From: Takakia lepidozioides
Taxonomy: Eukaryota; Streptophyta; Takakiopsida; Takakiales; Takakiaceae
Assembly: GCA_030704615.1 (NCBI GenBank)
Contig: CM060734.1
Coordinates: 48,316,042 to 48,380,041 of the forward strand
DNA length: 64,000 nucleotides
Direction: 5' to 3'
The translations under genes were made by a program, and so were the position numbers. Positions 53,285-64,000 of this stretch are shown here, one piece after another. The notes under the pieces are model-generated. The model was not told the DNA's origin, ran no database searches, and saw only the letters and a list, made by a program, of their open reading frames with translations. The stretch's first letter is position 1. Every line of letters begins with the position of its first letter.

Positions 53285-56200
53285 TTATACCAGAGAACTT
53301 AAGTCAAGATCGCACAGTGATCTCAGATTTATGGGTGGATATATGTATTTTCCAGTGAGGAAGAAATTAGCTAACACCCTGTAAAAAGCTTGAGTATAGT
53401 GGATACCATCCCAGATGATATATTGTGATGGATCAGGACAGGCAGTGACAGTCATAGTGGTATTGGTACCAGGTATGGTTCCAGTATTGCCACAGGCAAC
53501 ATAAGGGTTATAGTTGTACTGGCCACCAAACCCGCAGCAGGCAGTCAAAGTAGCATTCACCAAAAATCCTGCATACATACAAAGACAGTTTGAAAAGGTC
53601 ACTTTCGTTCTCTTACTTGCGGAAGCCACTACATCACGCACATGACTTGCAAGTTGAGTGCATAGGTGATGGTCTGAAATAAGCAAGAAAGATCATATGT
53701 ACTGCTCACCATATTTGGTAGGATTTGTCAGAATCTCCACATTGGCACTATACCAGTCGAAAAGATAGATGTTGGCATCCGCCAATTGCCCTCGAAGTAT
53801 AGCAAGCGAAGCATTGAGCTGCGTATTGTAGGCCTGATCCAACTCGTTGATTCCTTTCAAACAGCCAAGACTGTCATAGGGGCTAAAGCCGGCGAAATCG
53901 GTGAGGAGAAAGGAAGCGCACCCTTCTGGTGGAATTGTACTCAAGAAAATAGTTCTGGCTCCATTGGCATAAAGTTGCTGCAGATGACTTCCCTCAAGTG
54001 AATTAGCTCCGAACCAAACGTCAAGAAGCACATCATCAATGGCTACAAGCAAGTAGAAATGAAAACTACATATACATAGCAAAAGTCTCCTTTGCCTGCA
54101 ATGTTTGAATAATTGGCCTGCAGTGACTATGTCTGCTTTGGCCCTGCTAATTATGAAGAACCGTAGTCTAATTTTTGTTCTTGCCCGGGGCTGGACAAGT
54201 AACGGAAAAATTTTCTGAACACAGCTCAAGGAGCAATTTGGTAACCCACCTCCACTGCAGATATGACAGCTGCTAGAATCTGAGGCACGATCGTTGCAAT
54301 GATCGTCGAACTATTCATGCCCCGCAGAAGCGCATACGTGATGTCGTTTCCCCCAATCTCGGGTATGATGTAGAATGCCTCAGTATCGAAGAAAGAGGGG
54401 TCGCCTACGGCATAGGGGGCACGTAAGAGTTCAGCACGGGTCATCTGAAACCTACAAACTTACGACAGCATCCTCCCTGGGAAGATAATTGTATGTCCCG
54501 GGCTGACTTATGTCGATGGAACGGACTAGAAATAGCTAGCCCCACACGAGTTATGTGCCATCCAGGCTTTCTTGGGTAGAACTTTGTGAACAGTTGATTG
54601 TACTTGTCTGATTGAAGTCATGGTGGTGGCAAGTGCTGAGCTCCGTGTTTGATATAGGGGAGTTTTTTGTTATGAGACTACTCTAGATCTAGTCTGCTGA
54701 AGCTTGACAAAAGAAAGTGGAAACCAATCTGCTCAAGTCAAGATCAATGTCAATGTAACAAAACACACGGTCTGTCGGTAGAGTAGTACTTTGACAAGGA
54801 GACTTCAAGTGACTCAAGTGAATTTAAAATAAAACATTGACCGCTAGGCGTGTTATGATGCATACTTCCAGACTGTGACAAGTTTTTGAAGTAGAAGTAT
54901 TGGTTGAGTTGAAGCTGCAGGAAAAAGGGGACTTCAAAATTGTCATTTCGCGCAGTGGCTCCGGAGTAGGCAAAATTGGCACCGTGACGATAATTAGCTC
55001 TGTTCAGAGCGTGCACATATGGTGCGAGAAATGGGAAATCGAAAGCCTGCACTGCTTTCAACAAGCACCCAAGCAATTAGTATGTTCGACGGGCAGTTAG
55101 TGAGCTGCATCTTGCTGCATCTTTTGAAGTGAATAATTACGATATATATATAACTCTTTTCACCTAGCTCTAGACTCACTCAAAGTCACCGAGGCCCCAG
55201 TGTGTGCATATATACATGTATATACACATTTGTATGAATACACATGTTTTTTCCAGATGGAATCGATCGTGAGGATAAGACTCATCTTCAGAGTCACAAT
55301 ACCAAGTGCGCATAAACTTCTGAACACGGCCGATTCTCCTAGCCTCAGAACTTCCCTCAAATTTTCTGTAGAACGTGAACCTCGTGGACTCAAGCTTATT
55401 CTTCACTAATATGCATATGCGGTTTCTGTTTCGGAACTTCCCCAAATCTTAATATACTCTAGCTGAACCTCTCTCTTCCTATGATTCAAAACAGCCCTGA
55501 TGAACTGGAGTATATTTCAATGGCTTATAATGCTCCCATTAGTTCTTCTGAGATTGTGGAAGCAATTGAACATTTAAATGGATATAAAGCTGGTGGACCT
55601 GATGGTATTGTCAACGAGCTTATCAAGCACGGTGGCGATCCCCTGATAGAGGCCCTAGTTCTCCTCTTTAACCTTATCTGGAAGACTGAAATGATCCCCT
55701 TTCGCTGGCGACAGGGGGTCATTGTCAATCTATACAAGAAGGGTGACAGAGAAGAACCGGGGAACTACCGTGGCATCACGCTCCTCAATGCTGTTGGCAA
55801 GACATTCTGCAGAGTTATAGGTACTCGTCTCGAGGTTGTTTCCACGAAGGCCAAGCTGGCTTTCGGCGAAACAGGGGCTGTGTGGATCATATCTTCACTC
55901 TAAGCCAGATTATCCAGGGAAGGAAAAAAGAAGGGAAACCCACTTATGTCTTTTTCCTGGATGTCAAAAAGGCTTATGACACAGTGTGGAGGGATGGCCT
56001 ATGGTTCCGCCTCTGGTCTTGTGGGATCAAGGAAAGATGTGGAGAGTTGTCCACAACTTGTATGCTCACACCAAAAGCTGTGTCACTGTTAACGGACAGA
56101 AGTCCAACTTCTTTGACATAGACCAAGGTGTAGCTCAAGGCTGTACTCTCTCCCCTCTGCTCTTCAATGTTTTCATCAATCAACTCCTCGAGGATGTGGA

Positions 56201-58000
56201 AAGTGAGGGATTTGGGTTAAGGGTGGGTGATACCACCATACCAGCCCTTATGTTTGCGGATGACTTCGCAGGCATAGGGGAGACTCCAACCAATCTCCAA
56301 GAGTTGATTGATTGCGCGAAGAGATACTTTGATCTTTGGGGGCTAGAGGCTAATGTCAGCAAATGTGCAGTGGTAGCATTCAACGACAGAGGAGAGGGAG
56401 GAAGTGATCTTAAGTGGCAGTGGGGTAGCCAAGAGATCCCGGTCCTCCCTTCCTACACTTACCTGGGCGTTGAGTTCTCCTCCAATTGTAATTGGGATGC
56501 ACATATCCGGAAAGTTGTTCAAACTGGCAAGGGCAAAGCTCTGGGGCTCACTAAATTTTTCCACTGCAGAGGGGTCAACTCTGAGGTTAAGAAAACGATG
56601 CTTTGTCGCGTTATTAGACCTGCCTTGGAGTACGGATCTGCTATATGGGTTGATAACTCCAACCAGGCTAAGTCTCTAGAATCCATTCAAGTGGGGGTGC
56701 TTAAGGAGTGTATGTCAGCATGCTCCAAAACAGCCAATGTGGCTGTTCGGGTGAGTTTGGCATTCCGTCCTTAAGCTCCCGACGAGATGAATTCAAGGTC
56801 AGATGGTGGGGTCAGCTGCAACATATGCCCAACACCAGATATCCTAAATTAATCGACTCTATATCTTGGAAACAGGACCGCCCTGTCAAACAGGCTAAGT
56901 CCTGGCAGAAGAGAGTAGAAGAGATCCTCAAGGACCTGGACCTGGATCCGCAAGTCTTGACCCTGCTGGATAAATCTGACTTAGAGGCTGTAGTGTCCTC
57001 AGCCATGTCTGTTGCCATGAGATTGTCTGATGAAAATGAAGTTAGGCAGAAAACTTCCCTGAACTTGTTTCCAGTCTGTGACATGGGGGAGGACATCTTG
57101 GATGACCTCAAGGGTCTACCCACTCTCGGCACTAGACTGAAATTTAAACTCAGGGCAGGAAGCCTACCTTTGAACAGCAAACAGAAGCAGAGAGGAAAGG
57201 GAGAGTGCAATTGCCCGTTGTGTGGGCAATCTGAAGACAGTATTCATTTTCTGATACACTGTCCGGGGTTGTCTCACCAAAGAGACGCTCTCTTCAAATC
57301 TATTAAGGGAATTGTGCCTGTACCCCTGTTTACCAACTTTGAAAGTCTCGAGGCTGAGCCAAAAGCCCAGGCCCTCCTGAGGCCTAGTTTTTGGGCAAAT
57401 CACACACAGCAGATTGATGCTTGTGTGAAGGGATTTCTAGAGGATATCTGGAAAACCCGGATTAATTCTTTATATGGAGGTAAGTCTTACTACCAACGTC
57501 AGCCCCTGACAGAGGTAGGTTCTGTCCCTTTTGTTCCCGCTCAAACTGGGCGCGGGGTCAATGGCCACAAGGCTACGGCAAACAACGTCTTATGAGTACA
57601 ATCTCTCTCGTTGGCACACGTTCAACTCCTCAAACCCCGTGTATATGCCTTTACAGGATATAGGAGACAACGTGGGTATTACAAAGCAAGCTTTGTCGGT
57701 TGACGTACCTATGAAGTCAATGACAAGACGCCCATCTGAGTAGCGATTGCGACCGGGCTGATTGTAGAACGTATATGATTCCCCATACGGATAATTCAGC
57801 GTTGTCGAAGGAAGACCAGGAAATGCGGCCTGCACGTTTCCCGTATCAGTCAGCGAGTCACCGAAGGCATATATCGCATGTGGACATTCCGGGGCAGTGG
57901 CATTCACTATGACGACGAACACCACTAGAAACTCAAGCACCAAGGCTCCTAGCCGGAGAACTGACATTGGGCGGGAGTTGGGAGTGGTAACATACGCCAT
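53285..58000 (-). CDS. GDSL esterase/lipase locus 2, better preserved
   Basis: Exons with GT-AG borders: 58000-57710 (signal-like LGALVLEFLVVFVVIVNATA, block I IYAFGDSLTDTGN); 55054-54866 (RHGANFAYSGATARND, block II); 54451-54250 (YIIPEIGGNDITYAL, block III); 54042-53710 (DDVLLDVWFGANSLEGSHLQ, STIPPEGCASFLL); 53568-53285 (ACCGFGGQYNYNP, then DPSQYIIWDGIHYTQAFYRV with catalytic Asp and His). A short exon suggested by locus 1 would lie near 54690-54600 but contains two TAG codons here, so it is either skipped or the gene is damaged. Secreted serine hydrolase, substrate unknown. Intron 1 is ~2.65 kb because of an antisense LINE. Locus 1 lies tail-to-tail, 7 kb away. Confidence 0.8.
55455..57560 (+). 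mobile_element. 5'-truncated LINE in intron 1 of GDSL locus 2 (antisense to the gene)
   Basis: Non-LTR RT domain: AIEHLNGYKAGGPDGIVNEL, GDREEPGNYRGITLLNAVGK, FFLDVKKAYDTVW, GVAQGCTLSPLLFNVFINQL, LMFADDFAGIGET (catalytic FADD) and PSYTYLGVEFSS. The C-terminal part (56708-57595) has CNCPLCGQSEDSIHFLIHC, a zf-RVT-like finger. Frameshifts near 55880, 56020 and 56750 break it. No endonuclease is present. The same family supplies the fragments at 34605-37170. Confidence 0.9.
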
Positions 58001-58867
58001 CTTCTGAAGATGCTAGAGCCTGGATATGAAAATATGCACAAGAAATGATCAGCTAATTATGTTATAGCTCGCTGATCTGTGAAATAAATTCCCCCTCCAA
58101 ATCCAGCTGCTCGATTTGCAGGCCTATGTGGAGAGCTGTACCATCAAGCAGCTAGATGGTGCTCTTAGTGAGAACTGAATGCTCAGTGTCCAGAACTTTT
58201 CCTAGCAGACTTGAGCCCTCTCAAGTCTATCCCTCATCTACCCTTCTCTCACTCTTAATCAACTCTTGAACCCTCTCTCTCTCTCTGATCCTTGTCGTGC
58301 ACTTCCAACTCCGCAAGCCCAATATACTTTTATATCAACTGTTCACAACACAACAAGGATTACAAGTGAGCGGTCAGTACGTCCGCAGCGTCGACAGGCC
58401 ACGTTCGCGGGAGGCAGCCCTGCAGCGATGGGCATGTTCATGGCAGGTTGCTGCTTTAGTCACGCCTCCATCGCCCCCTTCCCTTGTCTCCCGCTCTGCT
58501 GCACATCGTCTCTTCCCTGTACCTTCCCATGTCTGTAAGCCTCTTTCTCGACACAATCTAAGTACTCACCACTACCAACCTTCTTACTAGACCAACCTTT
58601 TCTTTTACCTCTCAACATGTATCCGCAATACTAATTGCTGTTGTTTCGGATGCCGATGATGTAGGACTTCTTATTGGTCTTTAGTGAGGGTTGATTGAGT
58701 TCAAGGAGCCTCTGTCAAGGGAATGTTGGGTCATTCAAGTATATTCATCTAACTCATTCTTTCATGCGGGGAGAAACAAAATCTCATAGAGCTAGATATG
58801 TTGACAACAAGAATCAAACTATTCTGATAACATACCCCGGGGGCCAGGGTAAATTAACGGTCCGGAC
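58001..58867. other. upstream flank of GDSL locus 2
   Basis: Contains ctctctctctctct near 58274-58288, otherwise no recognised feature. It would include the promoter of locus 2; no specific element could be assigned. Confidence 0.4.
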
Positions 58868-59566
58868 CAGTGTTGGGCGGTTCTCTGGTTTTCGGTAGAA
58901 CCTGCAGGGTAGGTTCTATCTTGCGGAAGGTAAATAGAGAACCTAGGGGGCGGGTACTTAAAAACATGGACAGTTAGAAAACCTGCAGTGCAGGGTATAT
59001 CTCTGAGTTACATTTCCACAGGTATGTTTTATACCGGTTCTTTAATGCAATTATCCACCAAATCCGGTGCTCGGGTATATGGGTAGAGAACCGTATAGAG
59101 AACCGAGAGATGACCCGGTTATGAGTTCAAAAGTTATTATGGACAGAATAAAAAAATGTGCATGTATGAGATGGCCACAATTGTCAATAATTAAACTCAT
59201 TTTCTAGCACAACTAACACTAAACTTCCTCTAGATTGCACTATTGGCATGTTGGCATTCGGTTCTAGCATTTTCACTACCCTTCTTCCTCAAGGCTTCCA
59301 CGCTAACCTTAGATAACCGCCCTTATACCCATGTGTTGGGTGCATTTACCCTTACCCTCCCCTCTCATTCCAACTCGTAGGTCGTAGGTGTTAGCTATTA
59401 GAGAACGCCCGGTTCGATGAAGTTCACTGGTAAATAGATTTTGGTATCCTCCGGTTCAATCTTGACTAGGGCATTTGAAATTTTAATACCCGAGGTTAAG
59501 GGGGTACATACCCGGGTCCGGAACCGGCGGTTCTTTCACCCAAATCCAAAGAACCGCCCAACTCTG
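58868..59566. mobile_element. 699 bp hAT-like non-autonomous element, copy B, complete
   Basis: Starts CAGTGTTGGGCGGTTCT and ends with the inverse of CAGAGTTGGGCGGTTCT (one mismatch). Flanked by gtccggac (58860-58867) and gtctggac (59567-59574), an 8 bp duplication with one mismatch. No transposase frame. Many internal ggttct/agaacc motifs. Confidence 0.85.
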
Positions 59567-61149
59567 GTCTGGACCTATGGCACAACACAATAACAAGGAA
59601 GTTTTTTCTTAAAACAGTCCAATACTCAAGGGCTACCTCCCCTTTCTGGGAATAAATAAATAAAAATAAAATGGCGAAGCTAATTCATGTTTTCAACACT
59701 TTAAATTAATACGGGGTTTTAATTTTTTTCCCCACAAATAATTATTATAATAAATTTCCAGGGAAAAAATTAAAATTAAAATAACAAAATGTTTCAGAGT
59801 TGGTATCCCCCTCCTATGCTTCACGACTTTCTTTCACGGCTAATTTTTTATTGTTTCCTTTAAATTTGACAATCGGGCACTGCTCCCTTTTTCATAAAAT
59901 AAAAGAAAATAAATCCACTGACAAATAATTTTATTGAAGAGGAAAAAAAGTAAAACCCCTGAGAAGCCATAAGGTAGATTACACACCCACTGTTGAGGAC
60001 GAGCCTAGCCTACCCAAGAGAAAAACGGCAATTACCACACGTCTATGTGTGGACCAATAGAAAAAGGGAGCAAGAAATTCATTTTTTAGCATATTAGTGT
60101 GTGGTCCAATATAAATAGACGCCGTAGATGGTGGTGGGCTACTGTGGGCATAAACCCGGAGCCAACCCCGCGAGGCGAGTAGAAACCGGGTCCGGGTATC
60201 CCCTTGGGTTCAGGGTAGGGTCCGTGTCGGTAGGACGCAGTTACCCAACACTGGCATATAGCGATACCCTCCAAGCCTGATATGTGCTTGAAAATTTGGT
60301 AGCTCATAAGTTACCAGTATATCAGATCCATTTTGTGAGGAATGCCTAGTGCACGTGGCACAATGCACCTAAGTGGGCCCCCTACCTTCCTGCCCGATTG
60401 CTGCAATTCACGGCAGCATCGTGGCCATCGCTAACCCTTTGCCCCAATTTGAAGGAGAGGTGAATTTGAAACATCTGAGCAGAGATCTCCCACTCTCGAC
60501 TCCACTGCCGCAGTAGCAGATCCATGAAAAGCGAACAGAGCCGATGATGCCGGCCCGGTGAGATCAAAGCCCTTGGAGAGGTGCTGGCTCAAGATCTGGA
60601 GATAGTGCCACCCACGCTTTTCTCCCTGACATCGGTTCCTATCAGCAGTCCCCCTGTAGGTCATGGAATGGTCCCACAAAGTGCAGGCATCGTGGTGATC
60701 TTCCCCACTATTACAACCTCTTCGTTGTTACAATACGGCAAGGCTTGCATGTACTTCAGGCAGTTGTTGGTCCTGCCGTCCTGCCCGCAAGAGAGACCAA
60801 TGTTGCTGGATGACTGTTTCTGGATGGATTACATCGTGTCAAGTTACAAAAAAAGTATAGTAGGCATTAGCAGTGGGTCGTAGTAGTTCACATGGGCATT
60901 TTATAGAATGGATGACATGTGGTTAGCATAATAGACTTAATCTTTGCATTCTTTGCATGAAAACAGTGTATGGAACAATGACTTGGAGGGACTCAAGCTA
61001 TAGGTAGACCCAAATTGTAATGGTCAAATTGACCCGAAATTGACTGGACTAATTTGACAGAATTATTACAGGTCTCCGTTCCCATTTTTGTTAAAAGATT
61101 AAAGAACAACTCGTAGTACTAGTTTTTCATTGCAAAGAAGTCGGTGTAG

Positions 61150-61245
61150 GTTGTTTTCTCCTCTAGGCTCTCACTATACTTAAGGGGCCTGATTTGTGAG
61201 CTGTCGCTCCCCCCCGTGTTTCTCTTTTCAAACCAAAAAAAAAAA
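61150..61245 (+). repeat. SINE-like repeat, copy in block B
   Basis: Inverse of 21320-21420; gtgagctgtcgctcc followed by an A-run at 61237-61247. Confidence 0.4.
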
Positions 61246-62164
61246 GACAAGACTTGGGATAAACCGTGCGTGTGAGAAACAATAAGTATATGGCTGCTGA
61301 CAATGGAGGTGCAACAATGGAGGTGGGGGTAAAGTAGACGTTCAGCATTATACAAAACCCAATGAATTATTCATGGTCCACATGAAGGTCAATAATGGCA
61401 TAAATAAATAAATAAATAATGGCATGTACTTTCAGGTGCATCTCTGAGCATAGTAAGACTTGAATGGTAAACGAACAATGTATTGCATATGTTTTTCCGC
61501 CATCCTCTCTCCACTCCTTGATATAGAGAATGGTGTCCACTCATGTTCAGAATCTTGGACGACTTCTGAACAAAACAATTAGAGGGATCACACTCAGAAA
61601 CGGCAGTGATGCAGCTGACTGTACTGTGGAGGGTGCCCCCTTTCAAGGAAAAACCATTCTTGCATCCGCGAGATGAACCCATGATTTCGAATCATCTTGA
61701 CCATGAAATAGTGCAAACTGAGCTACTTTTACGACCACGACTCAAGTTACACTGCTTCTGTGGGTCTCTGCCAAAAAGCAAGTGTCTGTATGATGGCCAT
61801 AATTAAGCAAGGACTAGCGAAATCCCATATTACCTGTGCATTGTAATGTGACCCAATCCGTTCCTGTAAATTATGATGTGGATTCTGGGTTTTTATGACA
61901 ATATATGATTCTATGCAGGGTTGAGAGAAAACCAAGGTCGTATTTTTCCACTCACCAGAACCTGGAGGATTTCGGACTGCAGATTGGAGCACCAAGAAAC
62001 AATCGTTGTACACCACGCCCAACCCTGGCAGCCTAGCTCTCCAGTTATTAGCGAACATGCTTCTTAGGCCACTGTTAAAACTCAGAGCCGTTGTTTGCAG
62101 AAGACATGCCCCCCGTTCTGTGGTACCTGCTGAGCATTGAATTGAGGGGACACACCCCCTTCTG

Positions 62165-62624
62165 CTAAGCCATTCCCAACACCACTCTTGCATCTGAAGT
62201 GCCAGCTTCTGTGCCAATTGCTGTTAGACTGCAAGTTCCTGCGTCAGTTCCAGCTCCTGTTCCGATTGCAGTTTCACTGGCAGTTCCTGCCGTGGGTGAG
62301 GTGCTTGCATCTGGTCAGATTTCAAAAGTGGATGTCCCTCAGGCCCCTATCAATAACGTGGCTGCTTCTCCTATAGTGCCAGAGGAGGGCAAATTTGTTG
62401 TGGATGTTCCTTGTTCTGCAATAGTTGCTTCTGGAGTTGATCCTGAGTTGGTTGCCCATCATGCACCTGAGGTTCTGGCTACAAGTCATCCTGCAGCTAC
62501 CAATGCTCGATTGCACAATTCTTTCTTGCAAGGCAACATCATGTCGCACTCGACATTTAAATTCACCTTCGTTAAGGACCCTGCGACAATGTCATCTTTG
62601 GTTGGAGGTAGTCCTGGACAGTAG
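62165..62624 (+). CDS. Val/Pro/Ala-rich open frame in block B
   Basis: Same frame as 19941-20400 with a few substitutions (for example SLAVP for SLPVP, GKFVVD for GKSVVD). No ATG start; a TAA lies just upstream of AIPNTTLASEVPAS. Conservation between the copies reflects recent duplication, not necessarily selection. Confidence 0.25.
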
Positions 62625-63118
62625 AAACTGTACAGACATTTAGTTGAAGCATGAAGCATGAGCTTTCTTTGAGCTCGATACTGTAGTATGAAAAAAAAAT
62701 GCTATATAGGAGGAGCATTGCTCTATAGTATACAAGCAAGCTAGTTAAGCCATTAGAAGATTGGAGAATCACTCAACATTTTGTGACTATGCCAGTGGAA
62801 AAAACAGAAATGATCAACTTTTTGTGACTGTCACTGAAAAGCTACTCCAATCATGAATTGGTGTACCTCCACAGTCCAAATTTGGTAAGTTCAAAATGTG
62901 CTTACAGGAAGATAAGCTCAAATTAGGGTAACATTAACCATAAGCTGGGGTGAACAGAGCTGGGCTACACCAAGCAGGGTAACAGGAGTGGGGGTGATAG
63001 GGAAGGGAATGTCACTCCAATCGGTCCAACTCCAATTTAATGTCACTGAAAGTGCAAAATTGCCTATATAAAACGTACTACTAGGAAAGAATAATAATGA
63101 TGCCTCCTGAAGGAAGCC

Positions 63119-63332
63119 TAAATTATGGTGTCTCTTGACTTGAAGGGCTATTGTCTGGAAGGTGGGCACTGGACACCTTTGTGACAAGTGGATTGAACCC
63201 AAGACCACTTCCCAGGTGGTATGTGCCCAATACCATCGGGCTACAACTTGGTTGCCAACTATGTACAAGGTGTCCAACCCTCCAGCCAGGAGGCAGTTGT
63301 CCTTTGGTGTCAAGAGACACCATAACCCAGTA
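63119..63332. mobile_element. MITE-like element, copy B
   Basis: Same terminal repeats as 19228-19434 (ttatggtgtctcttgac / gtcaagagacaccataa). The right tip directly abuts LINE-derived cccagtattcgag. Confidence 0.7.
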
Positions 63333-64000
63333 TTCGAGATTCTCCGCTCGGCAATGTTGTGGCAAATTTGGAAGGCTCGGTGCAGATGGACATTAAACAA
63401 TGCCTCCTTCTCCTGTACATAAATCCTGGTTTGTGTTTTCTATGATGTTACTATTGCAGCTAAGTTGGCTTGGCAAAAACTATGTGCAGAAGCAGACAGG
63501 AAACCGAACGAAAAGATTCCCTCCTTGCCTCCTTCAGAGCATCTTGGGGAAGAGGAGGAATCATTTGTTGCTGCATTGATATGGACTCCTGTATATGGGC
63601 AGACTCCATACCTGAACTCTGGAAACACCAATGGAGCACCGTCTTCGGCCTCCCCTGACTTGGACTCGGCAGATATAAACTAGAAGCACATAAGGAGGGG
63701 GTCTAAATCTAAGTTGATCTTCCTCAGATAGGAATCTTCCGAGTTTCACTCCTTGGCCGTTCTGGCCCGTGCTCTTACTGTTCGTCGTTCCGTTCGGTTC
63801 CCTCTGCTCTAGGGCACCTCTCTCTCATGGAGGTTTTCATTGCTAGGAACTAATCCCAGATTAGCTCTCTGCACTACCGTAGTGGGAAGGCTGATCCGAC
63901 ACTAAATAATTAGAAATGAATCTGCCTAATAATTAAGTGAAAATTTAGGAAAAACTGCCGAAATTCCAGAAACTTTACAAAAAAATGCCTAAAATCTCAA
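63333..64000 (+). pseudogene. second copy of the LINE 3' end
   Basis: Near-identical direct repeat of 49561-50230 (cccagtattcgagattctcc ...), running off the window. It includes the frames LRSAMLWQIWKARCRW and SGNTNGAPSSASPDLDSADI. The 5' part of the LINE is replaced by block B. Confidence 0.85.

Larger units (their letters stand above)
58868..63331 (-). repeat. 4.5 kb duplicated block, copy B (inverted relative to A)
   Basis: Reverse complement of 19229-23694, near identical throughout, with small indels and substitutions. On the left it begins with the intact hAT-like element and its flanking duplication; on the right it ends at the MITE tip, beyond which LINE 3' sequence follows. Confidence 0.9.

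Overview
The window looks like nuclear DNA of a land plant with a repeat-rich genome. It shows a PLS-type pentatricopeptide (PPR) gene, two multi-exon GDSL lipase loci with GT-AG introns, a stray exon of a TERMINAL EAR1-like (Mei2-like) RNA-binding gene, copia and gypsy LTR elements, LINEs and small inverted-repeat DNA elements. The PPR style (long runs of near-identical P-L-S blocks, decayed DYW tail) would fit a seed-free plant, but the sequence alone does not settle the species. No bacterial features, CRISPR arrays, rRNA genes or tRNA genes were seen.

Layout. 1-285: GC-rich minisatellite. 478-9312: a degraded Ty3/gypsy element (E1, + strand) lying between two ~330 bp inverted arms. 9404-10149: an unrecognised gene (-). 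10150-14919: retroelement debris, including an LTR-like piece and the tail of a retroelement protein. 14920-17015: PPR gene and its decayed tail. 17390-18915: copia gag remnant and Mei2-like exons. 19229-23694: a 4.5 kb block repeated in inverted orientation at 58868-63331. 23695-29091: second gypsy copy (E2, - strand), head-to-head with a third (E3, + strand, 29093-31985). 32930-34380: decayed SET-domain and Cys-rich coding pieces (-). 34600-37170: LINE fragments. 37268-37870: a run of small palindromes. 38827-46251: GDSL locus 1 (+) with a copia element (39096-43405) inserted exactly at its first splice donor. 46637-47918: DNA element with perfect terminal repeats and target duplication. 48660-49900: LINE 3' part. 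53285-58000: GDSL locus 2 (-) with an antisense LINE in intron 1. 63333-64000: second copy of the LINE 3' part.

Most interesting content: E1, E2 and E3 belong to one gypsy family. Between protease and reverse transcriptase it carries a C5 DNA cytosine methyltransferase domain of the DNMT3/DRM kind, and at the integrase C terminus it has a PHD finger (C4HC3). It therefore encodes a possible chromatin-mark writer and a possible chromatin reader in one retroelement. All three copies are broken, in different ways. E1 and E2 share a 90 bp in-frame loss inside the methyltransferase; E3 retains that segment but has the catalytic Cys changed to Tyr. Retroelement-borne methyltransferases have been reported from dinoflagellates and charophyte algae (established knowledge). 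Their combination with a PHD-tailed integrase in a probable land plant deserves a careful search.
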